A stretch of DNA of 64,000 nucleotides from VRUE01 sp963715625 (GTDB lineage Bacteria; Actinomycetota; Thermoleophilia; Solirubrobacterales; 70-9): the NCBI GenBank assembly GCA_963715625.1, contig OY970260.1, positions 558,001-622,000 of the forward strand. Direction: 5' to 3'. Positions 11,162-26,767 of the stretch are shown in pieces (positions within the stretch are counted from its first letter, which is position 1; every line of letters begins with the position of its first letter). The notes below the pieces were generated by a model. That model had not been told where the DNA came from. It saw only the letters and a list, made by a program, of their open reading frames with translations, and made no database searches. The position numbers were made by a program, and so were the translations under genes.

Positions 11162-11566
11162 GTGTACTGCTTCGATACAGACGTGCTCAGCGCGACGATG
11201 CGGCGCGAGCCGTCGCTGCCGTTGATCCGGCGGCTCGCCCAGGTCCCACCCTCGGAGCAGTTCACGACCGCGATAACGATGGGGGAGCTGCTCTTCGGAG
11301 CGGCCCGTCGAGACAGCGCCCAATTGCACGAGCAGGTCCGTGGCCTGATCCGCGGTGCCCTGACCGTTCTCCCCTTCGACGAATCGGCCGCCCGCGTCTA
11401 CGGCCCGCTTCGGGCCCGCCTCGAGGCAGGGGGCCGACGCCTCGACGAGCCCGACCTGCGCATCGCCTCTATCGCTCTCTCCCGAGACCTGACACTCATC
11501 ACCGGCAACGTCCGCCACTTCGCCCGAGTGCCCGACCTCACAGTCGAGAACTGGCTCGAGCCCTAA
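11162..11566 (+). CDS. vapC: PIN-domain ribonuclease toxin, VapC family
   Basis: A 134-residue PIN-domain RNase toxin. The first metal-binding Asp is in YCFDTDVLSA, the conserved Glu in TMGELLFGA, and the later acidic cluster in LDEPDLRIASIAL with LITGNVRHFARV. All four PIN acidic positions appear present, so it should be active. Start taken as the GTG at 11162, 5 bp after the antitoxin stop. The gene is convergent with rpoC, and a 28-bp hairpin separates them. Confidence 0.88.
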   Translation: MYCFDTDVLSATMRREPSLPLIRRLAQVPPSEQFTTAITMGELLFGAARRDSAQLHEQVRGLIRGALTVLPFDESAARVYGPLRARLEAGGRRLDEPDLRIASIALSRDLTLITGNVRHFARVPDLTVENWLEP

Positions 11567-11593
11567 CCCCCAGCTAAACCGGAGAGGATTGCT

Positions 11594-11671
11594 AGAAGGG
11601 GCGGGGGCCGTCCAGCGGAACTTGTGAGCGACCGAAGGGAGCGGGTTCCGCTGGACGGCCCCCGCCCCTTC

Positions 11672-11672
<1 letters not shown>
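11594..11672. terminator. 28-bp perfect inverted repeat between vapC and rpoC
   Basis: Arms 11594-11621 and 11645-11672 are exact reverse complements (start AGAAGGGGCGGGGGCCGTCC), with a 23-nt loop that contains GAGCGACCGA. It sits between two convergent genes and its right arm reaches the rpoC stop codon, so it probably terminates both transcripts. No long T-run is present. Confidence 0.75.
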
Positions 11673-19275
<7,603 letters not shown>

Positions 19276-19412
19276 AGTCGGCGACTCCTCAGGCGGTCAG
19301 AGGGACGTTAGGTACAGCGCAGATATCGGGCAGGGCACACAACTGGGCGCGACCGCGAAAAATAACACATCGGTCACCTGGGCCGTAGGCCGCGAAAACC
19401 GAGCAGGTCGGG

Positions 19413-19476
19413 GGACGCAGGGAGGGCGGTGAAGCGAGCGCACTTAGGTGCGTGAGCGAGACGCCCGACCGAGGAC
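19413..19476 (+). repeat. Hairpin repeat family 2, copy in the rplL-rpoB gap
   Basis: Begins GGACGCAGGGAG and ends GACCGAGGAC. The interior forms a two-tier stem: GGGCG with CGCCC outside, and CGCAC-TTAG-GTGCG inside. The same flanks occur at 22037-22081, 56312-56356 and, inverted, 56924-56970. Its place between rplL and rpoB suggests a partial terminator or processing site tuning RNA polymerase expression (inference). The remainder of 19276-19502 holds no gene. Confidence 0.65.
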
Positions 19477-19502
19477 CCCGAGATGCGACGGTTTGCAGCG
19501 GC

Positions 19503-19895
19503 CTACTTGAGCTCGACGGTGGCGCCGGCCTCCTCTAGCTCGGCCTTGAGCTTGTCGGCCTCCTCGCGCTCGACGCCCTCCTTGATCGCCTTCGGCGCCT
19601 CGTCGACCAGCGCCTTGGCCTCTTTCAGGCCAAGCCCGGTGGCGGCGCGCACGACCTTGATCACGGGGACCTTCTGGCCACCGACCTCGGTCAGCACGAC
19701 GTCGACCGTCGAGGCCTCCTCCTCGCCTCCGCCGTCGCCGGCGGGAGCACCTGCCGCGGCGGGCGCGGCAGCGGCTACAGCCGTCGCCGAAACGCCGAAC
19801 TCCTCCTCGAGGGCCTTGACCCGCTCGGAGAGCTCCAGCACCGAGATGCTCTTCAGCTCCTCGATCCAGTCCTCTGTCGAAATCTTGGTTGCCAC
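19503..19895 (-). CDS. rplL: Ribosomal protein L7/L12
   Basis: A 130-residue stalk protein that recruits translation GTPases. N-terminal dimerisation helix (ISTEDWIEELKSISVLELSE), Ala/Gly-rich flexible hinge at about 55-75, then the C-terminal domain with VIKVVRAATGLGLKEAKALVD. It starts 3 bp after the rplJ stop, as usual for this operon, suggesting coupling. Confidence 0.98.
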   Translation of the reverse strand: MATKISTEDWIEELKSISVLELSERVKALEEEFGVSATAVAAAAPAAAGAPAGDGGGEEEASTVDVVLTEVGGQKVPVIKVVRAATGLGLKEAKALVDEAPKAIKEGVEREEADKLKAELEEAGATVELK

Positions 19896-19898
19896 TGG

Positions 19899-20699
19899 TT
19901 ACTCCTCCTCTTCCTCATTAGAAGTCTCTGTCTCTTGATTGGGGGCGCTCTCGTCCGCGGGTCCTGTCGCCGCAGGGGACCCACCGCCCCCTGCGGTCGC
20001 TGAAGCGTCCTCGGGGGCGGTCCCCCCTGCGACGCCACCCGCGGAAGGGGCGTCCTCAGCAGCAGCGTCATCGTCCGAAGCGGTGTCCTCTGTGGGCTCC
20101 GCAGCCTCGCCCTCGTCGCTGGAAGCTTGCTCTGCCTCGGCGGCGACAGGACCCGCTGGCGACTCCGCTGGTGCCTCTCCAGTAACGAGGCCCTTCTCGG
20201 CAATTTGACCCAGCTGCAGGGCGAGGCCCTGGATCATCGAGCCTAGGCCGCGGACGAGGCCGCTCAGGGGGCTGGCGACGACGCCGGCGAACTGGCCGAT
20301 CAGGACTTCGCGCGCCGGCAGCTTGGCGATCGCCTTGAAGCGTTCCTCGTCGAGCGTGAGGCCGTCCATGTAGCCGCCCTTGAAGGTGAGGACGTCGTGC
20401 TCTTTGTTGAAGGTCGTGATCGCCTTCGCCGCCTGAGCGGTGTCGCCGCGGACGAAGGTGAGGGCGGTCGGGCCCGCCAGCAGCTCGGAGAGATGCTCCT
20501 GGCCGGCTTTGTCGGCGGCGATTTTGGTCAGGCGGTTCTTGACGATGCGGAAGCTGGCGTCGGCCTCGCGCAGCTTGCCGCGCAGCTCGGCCGCCTGGGG
20601 GACGCTGATCCCGTGGTAGTCGACGGCGAAGATCGCCTCGGCCGCCTCGATCTCGGCCGCGATCTCCTCTATGGCTGTTGCCTTCTCGTCTCGGTTCAT
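19899..20699 (-). CDS. rplJ: Ribosomal protein L10 with long acidic tail
   Basis: Stalk base protein that anchors L7/L12 dimers. The core (about residues 1-175) matches L10: AIFAVDYHGISVPQAAELR, then FRIVKNRLTKIAA. It is followed by an unusual ~90-residue Ala/Glu/Asp/Ser/Gly-rich extension ending NEEEEE, giving 266 residues against the usual 165-180. The ATG at 20699 is preferred because it has an AGGTGA Shine-Dalgarno and fits the family. An in-frame extension to 20750 would read through a palindromic repeat. Confidence 0.96.
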   Translation of the reverse strand: MNRDEKATAIEEIAAEIEAAEAIFAVDYHGISVPQAAELRGKLREADASFRIVKNRLTKIAADKAGQEHLSELLAGPTALTFVRGDTAQAAKAITTFNKEHDVLTFKGGYMDGLTLDEERFKAIAKLPAREVLIGQFAGVVASPLSGLVRGLGSMIQGLALQLGQIAEKGLVTGEAPAESPAGPVAAEAEQASSDEGEAAEPTEDTASDDDAAAEDAPSAGGVAGGTAPEDASATAGGGGSPAATGPADESAPNQETETSNEEEEE

Positions 20700-20725
20700 C
20701 TCGTCACCTGCACCGGGCTTCCACT

Positions 20726-20774
20726 GCCGATGGGCCTGAAAGGAGACCATGTGTCTCGTTTGAGGCCCGTCGGC
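20726..20774 (+). repeat. Palindromic repeat family 1, copy upstream of rplJ
   Basis: Arms GCCGATGGGCCTGAAAGGAGAC (20726-20747) and GTCTCGTTTGAGGCCCGTCGGC (20753-20774) pair with a few mismatches around CATGT-like apex bases. It lies in the 119-bp rplA-rplJ gap, where many bacteria carry the L10-binding leader. The similarity to the elements at 58669 and 59324 shows it is a dispersed repeat rather than only a leader structure. Confidence 0.75.
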
Positions 20775-20818
20775 GGCTGCCGGTGGTCTCGGGTTGCGCG
20801 GCGGGGGAGTGTAGACGA

Positions 20819-21562
20819 CTACGCAGTTACGGGCTCCTCGGCCTGCTTAGCCGTCGGCGCCTCGTCGCGGTCGCCGACCTTGGAGGCGTCGACCCGGATT
20901 CCGGGGCCCATCGTCGTGGTCAGCGTGCAGGAGACGATGTAGCGCCCCTTCGCCGCGGACGGCTTGGCGCGGACGATCTCCTCCATCACCGCGGTGAAGT
21001 TCTCCAGCAGCTTGCCGGCCTCGAGGCTGGCCTTGCCGATCGACATGTGGACGATCGCCTGGCGGTCGGTGCGGTATTCGACCTTGCCCGCCTTGGACTC
21101 GGTGACGGCTTTCTCGACGTCGTCGGTGACCGTGCCGACCTTGGGGTTGGGCATCTTGCCCTGGGGGCCGAGCACGCGGCCGAGCTTGCCGACGGTTCCC
21201 ATCATCTGCGGCGTCGCGATCGCCACGTCGAAGTCGGTCCAGCCCTCCTCCTCGACTTTCTTGGCCAGGTCGTCGCCGCCGACGAAGTCGGCTCCGGCGG
21301 CCTCGGCGTCGCGCGCCTGCTGGCCCTGGGCGAAGACGGCGACGGTCACGTCTTTGCCGAGGCCGTGGGGGAGCGCCAGGGTGCCGCGCAGCTGCTCCTC
21401 GGCGTGGCGGACGTTGACCCCGAGCAGCACGTGCAGCTCGACCGTCTCGTCGAAGCTGGCGCTGGCGGTCTCCTTGATCAGCGAGATCGCCTCGGCGGCG
21501 GGGTAGGCGCGGTCGCGCTGCACCTTGCCGAGCTGTTTGCGGTAGCGCTTGCCGTGGGCCAC
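20819..21562 (-). CDS. rplA: Ribosomal protein L1
   Basis: A 247-residue L1-stalk protein. GTG start preceded by AGGAG (MAHGKRYRKQLGKV). Family signature VGKLGRVLGPQGKMPNPKVGT mid-protein. A short Glu/Ala-rich C-terminal tail is present. It follows rplK by 8 bp; in many bacteria L1 represses this operon by binding its mRNA (family knowledge). Confidence 0.98.
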   Translation of the reverse strand: MAHGKRYRKQLGKVQRDRAYPAAEAISLIKETASASFDETVELHVLLGVNVRHAEEQLRGTLALPHGLGKDVTVAVFAQGQQARDAEAAGADFVGGDDLAKKVEEEGWTDFDVAIATPQMMGTVGKLGRVLGPQGKMPNPKVGTVTDDVEKAVTESKAGKVEYRTDRQAIVHMSIGKASLEAGKLLENFTAVMEEIVRAKPSAAKGRYIVSCTLTTTMGPGIRVDASKVGDRDEAPTAKQAEEPVTA

Positions 21563-21570
21563 AAGGTCTC

Positions 21571-21993
21571 CTATTTGACGTCGACGCCCATCGAGCGGGC
21601 GGTGCCGGCGATGATCTTCGAGGCGGCGTCGAGGTCGTTGGCGTTGAGGTCGGGCATCTTGCGCTCGGCGATCTGGCGGACCTGCTCCATCGAGATCGTC
21701 CCCACCTTGTTGACGTGGGGCTCGCCCGAGCCCTTCTTGATCTTGATCGCCTCCTTGATCAGCACCGCCGCCGGGGGGGTCTTGGTGATGAAGGTGAAGG
21801 AGCGGTCCTCGTAGACGGTGATCTCGACCGGGATGATCGTGCCGCCTTCGGACTGGGTCTGGGCGTTGAACGCCTTGCAGAACTCCATGATGTTGACGCC
21901 GTGCTGGCCCAGGGCCGGGCCGACCGGCGGCGCCGGGTTGGCCGAGCCGGCCGAGATCTGGAGCTTGATCTGTGTGAGGACTTTTTTCGCCAT
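21571..21993 (-). CDS. rplK: Ribosomal protein L11
   Basis: A 140-residue protein of the GTPase-associated centre. It starts MAKKVLTQIKLQISAG and includes the loop PAPPVGPALGQHGVNIMEFC and a C-terminal rRNA-binding domain ending ARSMGVDVK. The ATG at 21993 fits all L11 proteins; the longer upstream ORF is rejected. It is upstream of rplA in the standard order, 116 bp from nusG. Confidence 0.98.
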   Translation of the reverse strand: MAKKVLTQIKLQISAGSANPAPPVGPALGQHGVNIMEFCKAFNAQTQSEGGTIIPVEITVYEDRSFTFITKTPPAAVLIKEAIKIKKGSGEPHVNKVGTISMEQVRQIAERKMPDLNANDLDAASKIIAGTARSMGVDVK

Positions 21994-22036
21994 CGGGGGT
22001 CGAGAGAATAGCTGGAGCGAGAGCCAAGTGATCCAA

Positions 22037-22081
22037 GGACGCAGGGAGCGTGGCGTGCTCTGCACGCGAGCGACCGAGGAC
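22037..22081 (+). repeat. Hairpin repeat family 2, copy in the nusG-rplK gap
   Basis: GGACGCAGGGAG...GACCGAGGAC flanks a perfect GCGTGC-TCT-GCACGC stem. The core GCGTGCTCTGCACGC followed by GAGCGACCGAGGAC is nearly identical to the element at 56312-56356, 34 kb away. It lies between nusG and rplK and may act in termination or processing (inference). Confidence 0.7.
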
Positions 22082-22109
22082 GCCGGAGCACGCCGGCTAT
22101 CGCTTCAGC

Positions 22110-22634
22110 CTAGATCTTCTTGACTTGGTCGTAGCTGACTTCGACCGGCGTCTCGCGGCCGAAGATCGAGACCAGCACCTTGAGTTTGGCCGCGTCCTCG
22201 TTGATCTCGGCGATCTCGCCGGAGAAGTCGGAGAGCGGCCCCGAGACGACCTTGACCGACTCGCCGATCGAGAACTGGGCCTGGGTGCGCGGCCGCTCCG
22301 CCGTCTCGCGGTGCAGCAGGCGGTCGACCTCGGGTTTGGAGAGCGGCACCGGTTTGTTGCGCGAGCCGACGAAGCCGGTGACGCCGGGGGTGTTCTTGAC
22401 CAGGCCCCAGGCATCGTCGGTCATCTCCATGTTGACCAGGACGTAGCCGGGCATCGTGCGCTTGGACTTCGGTTCTTTCTGGCCGTCCTTGCCCACCTCC
22501 ATCACGTCTTCGGTGGGGACGACGACCTGGCGCACGTTGCGGTTCTGGCTCATCGTCTGAACCCGGTGCTCGAGGTTGTGCTTGACCTTGTTCTCGTGCC
22601 CCGAGTAGGTGTTGATCACGTACCAGCGATACAT
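22110..22634 (-). CDS. nusG: Transcription termination/antitermination factor NusG
   Basis: A 174-residue elongation factor that binds RNA polymerase and couples it to Rho or the ribosome. NGN domain starts MYRWYVINTYSGHENKVKHN, with MPGYVLVNMEMTDDAW in the middle. The C-terminal KOW domain includes GESVKVVSGPLSDFSGEI. Start chosen by homology at 22634, 30 bp after secE, the usual secE-nusG pair. Confidence 0.98.
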   Translation of the reverse strand: MYRWYVINTYSGHENKVKHNLEHRVQTMSQNRNVRQVVVPTEDVMEVGKDGQKEPKSKRTMPGYVLVNMEMTDDAWGLVKNTPGVTGFVGSRNKPVPLSKPEVDRLLHRETAERPRTQAQFSIGESVKVVSGPLSDFSGEIAEINEDAAKLKVLVSIFGRETPVEVSYDQVKKI

Positions 22635-22663
22635 CGTTGGAAGCCTTTTGTTCGGAGATCCCG

Positions 22664-23188
22664 CTAGAGGATCTGCTTGACCAGGAAGTTGAAGACTGCG
22701 TCGAGCGCGCCGAGGTAGGTGGCGGCGACGGCGACGAAGATGATCGTGACCGCCGTCGCCTGAACGAGCGTGTCGCGGTCCGGCCACTGCACCTTCTTCA
22801 GCTCTGCCCAGCAGGAGGCGAGGAAGCCGATCACGCCGCCGCGCTGCCGCTCGGCGGCCGCCTGCTTCTGCTTCTTGTCGAGCTGCTCGCGCTCGCGGCG
22901 CTTCTGCTCGCCGCGCTGGCGCTTTTCGCTCTCCTTCAGCGCCTTCGCTTCGGCGCGGCGCTCGGCGCGCGACGTCTTCGACGCATCCGGGGTCTCCAGC
23001 TGGGCCTCGGAGGCGCCGACGGCGATACCGGCCTCGACCGCCTCGATCTCGGCGATGTCGCCGGAGACGGGAACCTGGGTGTCGTGCTGGGCATGCGACT
23101 CGACGGTGCGCTCGGCACCGGCGCGCTTGAGCTCGCGCTCTTCGCGGGCCCGGCGCTCGGCCTTGCGCTGTGCGCGGCTCTTGGCCAT
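22664..23188 (-). CDS. secE: Preprotein translocase subunit SecE, long basic N-terminus
   Basis: A 174-residue protein. The last ~65 residues are SecE proper: the amphipathic segment FLASCWAELKKVQWPDRDTL and one membrane helix (TAVTIIFVAVAATYLGALDA). The first ~110 residues are a highly charged Arg/Glu/Lys extension of probable coiled-coil character, longer than in E. coli-type or minimal SecE. It lies between rpmG (5 bp upstream) and nusG, the standard order. Confidence 0.95.
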   Translation of the reverse strand: MAKSRAQRKAERRAREERELKRAGAERTVESHAQHDTQVPVSGDIAEIEAVEAGIAVGASEAQLETPDASKTSRAERRAEAKALKESEKRQRGEQKRREREQLDKKQKQAAAERQRGGVIGFLASCWAELKKVQWPDRDTLVQATAVTIIFVAVAATYLGALDAVFNFLVKQIL

Positions 23189-23193
23189 CGGAC

Positions 23194-23358
23194 CTAGCGC
23201 GTCTCCTTGTGCGCCGTGTGGCGCTTGCACCAGCGACAGAACTTGCGCAGCTCGATCCGATCCGGCGAGTTCCGCCGGGACTTGTTCGTCTGGTAGTTGC
23301 GCCGCTTGCAGTCTTCGCAAGCCAGCGTCACCGCGATGCGGACATCTCCGCGAGCCAT
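23194..23358 (-). CDS. rpmG: Ribosomal protein L33
   Basis: A 54-residue protein. It starts MARGDVRIAVTLACEDCKRR after a GGGAG Shine-Dalgarno. Two Cys pairs (CEDC and CRWC) form a zinc ribbon, i.e. the zinc-containing L33 form. The C-terminus is KRHTAHKETR. It opens the rpmG-secE-nusG group; only 33 bp separates it from the broken HEPN gene upstream, so its promoter must lie in or near that remnant. Confidence 0.96.
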   Translation of the reverse strand: MARGDVRIAVTLACEDCKRRNYQTNKSRRNSPDRIELRKFCRWCKRHTAHKETR

Positions 23359-23391
23359 TTACTCCCTCGATTGCTTACGCGCTACGCGCCG

Positions 23392-23673
23392 TTACAAGGA
23401 AAAACCCCGGGCCGAGGCGCGAGGCTGAGCGAAGGATAGCGCCCGGAGAGTGCCGATGGCGCGCCCTCCCGGTGGCGATTCCGATGGGTCAGCTGACCCG
23501 GCTGCCGATTCGGCCAAGCGCTCGACGGCGGTTGCGAACTCGCGCAGTTCGTCGAGGTGCCCAAGGGCATCCCACACCTTGTCATCGTCCACCTCCAGAT
23601 AGGCATGCACCAAGACGTTGCGCATGCCGGCGAGGTGCTCAAGCCGGGCGTCGATGCTTTCAGGGTCGACCAA
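23392..23673 (-). pseudogene. HepT-like HEPN toxin, copy A, internal deletion
   Basis: The first 15 codons (MVDPESIDARLEHLA) are joined directly to GMRNVLVHAYLEVDDD, which aligns with residues 98 onward of copy C at 27840-28253. About 82 residues of the helical core are missing, in frame. The RNase motif R-x4-H-x-Y is kept, but the HEPN fold should not form. A 30-residue unrelated C-terminal tail follows. Overlaps the MNT copy A fragment by 14 bp, keeping the antitoxin-toxin gene order. Confidence 0.8.
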
Positions 23674-23945
23674 AGCGGCCTTCCCGGATGCGCTTGCGCA
23701 GCCCTCTTGACATCTCGGCTCTCAGCGGCTTGGTGTCGAGGTAATCGAGCAGCGTTCGCGCATCGAGCCGAACGCGGGCGACCGGATCGCGCTCCACCAG
23801 CAACCTGGCATCTCGAACCGCCCGGTGGCGCAGCAACGGTGGAGCTCGATTGAGCATGACGATGTCGACCTCATCGGTGCCGAGGGCTTCCGAGGCAGCC
23901 CGCGCCAACTCGAGTTGAAGATGGAGCCGGCCAGCCGGATCGAGT
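23660..23945 (-). pseudogene. MntA-like nucleotidyltransferase antitoxin, copy A, N-terminus lost
   Basis: Only the C-terminal half remains: ELARAASEALGTDEVDIVML, then RHRAVRDARLLVERDPVARV, ending REGRFGRP. The N-terminal GSx10DxD catalytic motif seen in copies B and C is gone. Homology stops at about 23945, just before the end of the neighbouring metalloprotease gene. It is a truncated relic of a HepT/MntA pair. Confidence 0.75.
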
Positions 23946-24021
23946 CCAGCGCACCTCCGTGGCGGCTTGAGAAGGCGGGCGTATCCTCGAACTGCAAGTC
24001 TACCCTGGTGGGAGTGAGCAG

Positions 24022-26655
24022 CTACGACGAGCGGCCGATACGAAAGCTGAAAGGGGCGCTCGTGGCGAGCGTGCCATCGACTGCGCGTACCTGCAGGCGG
24101 AGGCTGTAGTTACCAGGGCCGAGGCCGAGCTGACGCCATCGGAGAACGATGCGATTCCCCCCGGCCGGGAGGCTAAAGCGCAAGGCCCTGCCTTGATTGG
24201 AAGAGCGGCGACGGACCTGCAGCAAGACCTCGGCCGGTTGGCTGAGGCCGAAGCGGACGACCATGTGGCGACGGGGGTTGAGCAGCCTTCCCCTGAGGCG
24301 CACCGCCGAGAGGCGCACACCAACCGCCGTCCCGGCGGAGATGGGCGGAGAGAAGGACGGGCCGCGTGGCGGTGGCGAGTCAGTGGCGGCCGCGGCGGTG
24401 AAAACCCCGTCCGGGCTGTAGACGAGGTGCTCCGGTGAGCTGGCAATCAGCTGGTAGTGGTAAGCGCCGCCGGAAAGTCCCGCCACGGGGACGGTGACGC
24501 CGACCGGCGCGTTGCCCGCGCCGACTACCTGAAATGGCGTCTGGCTGCCGTAGTTCAACCCACGCCCGTACTGGACCGCGACCTCGACCGGGCGGCCGCG
24601 CGGGTTGACTGTCGCGTGCACGTCAACCCGCGACGACGAGATACCGGTCGTCGAGCTGGCGAGGAGGCTCGGCGGCGGCACCGCAGCTTCGGAGAGCTCG
24701 GCTACCTCGGCAATTGAGGCCTCTTCCACTGGCGTCGCCGCTGGCAGCAGCGCGCCGAGCCCGTCACCGCCGATCGAGCCACCCTTCGGCTCAATCGCAC
24801 TCCAGTCATCGAAGCTGTGCAGCGTCGAGTGGTCGCCATCTCGGTTGAGGTCCTCGCTGGCGTCGGTGTCGTCGAGGTCGCCGTCGCAACTGAAGTCGAC
24901 CTGGGCGGCGATGCTCACTGTCTGCCAGTAGTCGTCGCCGAAGAAGCCGCCATCGCAGTTTGTGAGAGAAAGGAACCCAGAGAGCCCGGTGTTGAAGCCG
25001 CCGGGCTCGTAGAGATGGTTCTCTTCGAGCCCCGGCAGATCAAAGCCGTCGAAACGGGAGTAGTCGAAGCCACCGTTGCTGCCAAGCAGGCCGGTGAACT
25101 GGAACGTGTAGTTCATGATCGAGAGGTAATTCGGCTTTCTGTTCACGCCGTCCTGACCGCCGTGACGGAGCTTGAGGTTGTGGCCCAACTCGTGCATGAA
25201 GGTCCCCGCCTGGGCCGAGACCGGCCCCGGACAGGAGCCCTCGGGGCTGCACATCATCCCCAGCGAGATGATGAAGTCGCTTGCGCCGGTGCCGCGTGAG
25301 ATGCCCGAGCTGTCGCTGTCGCCATATCGATTCACCGAGAGCGCGTAATGGAAAATCGGTTCGCGAGCATCCGGAAAGTTGCCGCTCTTCAGCGTGTCGA
25401 AGGCGCCCCAGTCGTATTCGTCGCCGTCGAAGAAACCGAGCTCTGGGATGAAGCCGAGTTCGGTGGCCCGTGAGCGAGACCCCCAGGTGCTGCCGGTCTG
25501 GGGATCCATTGTCGAGCTTGGCCCGTTGTCAACGTGAAGATCAATCCCACTCGACCCATCGGGGTTGGAGAGCGGGGCGGTGGCAAAGGCATCAGTCACT
25601 TTTGTGATTGCCGACTGGCTCAGCCGCAGGTCTTTCATCGCGTCGAGCTCGACGAAGAGGTCGCGGCGCAGCGGATCGGCGCCCATCGCCGGAAGGTCAA
25701 CATCGACGCTGCCGTCACCGTCAGCGTCGTAGCCTTCAGTCTCCCACGCGTCGGGAAGAGCGTCGCCATCGGAGTCGCGATCGCGGGCGCCGGCGACGCA
25801 TTGCCCAGCTGGGACATCCTCGGCGCGGAGGTGATCGAGAAAGACGGCGGTGTCGTATATGCCGTCGCCAGCGTCGAACAGCGAGAGGTAGACGGAGTGG
25901 ATCCCGGGAGAAACCGGCGTGGCTGCGGTCAGCAGCCGGGTCGAGCCATCGTACTGTAGCGTGGTGTCGTCCCCAGCGGCGAAGCTGGCGCTGTTGATGG
26001 TGAGTAGGTTTTCGTTTTCATCGAAGGCGAAGTTTCCCGGGGCGTTCATTTCCCGCAGTTCGGGGTCATAGGTCCAGTCGTTGCGGTCGAGTTCGGCGAC
26101 GAAGCCGTCGTTGTATTGACTGCCGACGTACTCGGGATACTCCTCGCTGTAGAAGACGATGTCGAAGCTGAGGCAATTTACGTCGGCTGTAATGGCGACG
26201 TCGATCTTCAGCACCGAGAGGTCGTGCACGCTACGGGTTATCTGTCCGTTGTCAACACCAGCGCTCGAGCTTTCGTTGGGCGGGTCGGCGACGCTGACGT
26301 CACCCGTCGTCAGCGCGGCGAAGGAGGGGCCGTCGTTGGGCATGTACAAGCCGAAGAAGCCCTGCGCCGTCCCGGCCGCCGACGCGCTGGAGGGATTGAC
26401 GGCGCCTTCCTGAGCCGGCCAGGATGCCCCGGTCACCAGCCCTGGCTGCGCACTCAGCGCAGCCACGAGGTCCGTGGCGCTTGAGCTCGGCGTGATCGAG
26501 GCCGGGGCAGCGGGAGCGAACGTAGCCGCAGCAAGCATGAAGCACACGGGCAGGCCGAGGAGCCAGCGAGCCACTAGCGAGCGGCGTGGAATTGCCCTTT
26601 GAAAAATACTACTATCTTTGTTAGAGATATTCAGAACGCCGTACTCTATGCACAT
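24022..26655 (-). CDS. Secreted zinc metalloprotease with choice-of-anchor L-like domain
   Basis: About 877 residues from the ATG at 26655; a GTG at 26574 (MARWLLGLPVCFMLAAA) is an equally likely start that gives a cleaner signal peptide. The N-terminal region has a choice-of-anchor L-like stretch (LSFDIVFYSEEYPEYVGSQY). Next come a Ca-binding-like DRDSDGDALPDAWE loop and a metzincin-like zinc site HELGHNLKLRH (about residue 486) with a Met-turn-like LSIMNYTF after it. The C-terminal ~200 residues look like Ig-like domains. An extracellular protease or surface protein is likely. AT-rich sequence at 26590-26640 may hold the promoter. Confidence 0.75.
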   Translation of the reverse strand: MCIEYGVLNISNKDSSIFQRAIPRRSLVARWLLGLPVCFMLAAATFAPAAPASITPSSSATDLVAALSAQPGLVTGASWPAQEGAVNPSSASAAGTAQGFFGLYMPNDGPSFAALTTGDVSVADPPNESSSAGVDNGQITRSVHDLSVLKIDVAITADVNCLSFDIVFYSEEYPEYVGSQYNDGFVAELDRNDWTYDPELREMNAPGNFAFDENENLLTINSASFAAGDDTTLQYDGSTRLLTAATPVSPGIHSVYLSLFDAGDGIYDTAVFLDHLRAEDVPAGQCVAGARDRDSDGDALPDAWETEGYDADGDGSVDVDLPAMGADPLRRDLFVELDAMKDLRLSQSAITKVTDAFATAPLSNPDGSSGIDLHVDNGPSSTMDPQTGSTWGSRSRATELGFIPELGFFDGDEYDWGAFDTLKSGNFPDAREPIFHYALSVNRYGDSDSSGISRGTGASDFIISLGMMCSPEGSCPGPVSAQAGTFMHELGHNLKLRHGGQDGVNRKPNYLSIMNYTFQFTGLLGSNGGFDYSRFDGFDLPGLEENHLYEPGGFNTGLSGFLSLTNCDGGFFGDDYWQTVSIAAQVDFSCDGDLDDTDASEDLNRDGDHSTLHSFDDWSAIEPKGGSIGGDGLGALLPAATPVEEASIAEVAELSEAAVPPPSLLASSTTGISSSRVDVHATVNPRGRPVEVAVQYGRGLNYGSQTPFQVVGAGNAPVGVTVPVAGLSGGAYHYQLIASSPEHLVYSPDGVFTAAAATDSPPPRGPSFSPPISAGTAVGVRLSAVRLRGRLLNPRRHMVVRFGLSQPAEVLLQVRRRSSNQGRALRFSLPAGGNRIVLRWRQLGLGPGNYSLRLQVRAVDGTLATSAPFSFRIGRSS

Positions 26656-26767
26656 CTGGCCCGTATGTGCGGTGCAGTCACGGGTCACCCCACGGGTCCG
26701 AGCATCGTCACTGCGGCGGGGTTCTCAGGCGCGAGCGCCGCAACGGCGATCGGCGCTTCGACGGAAG

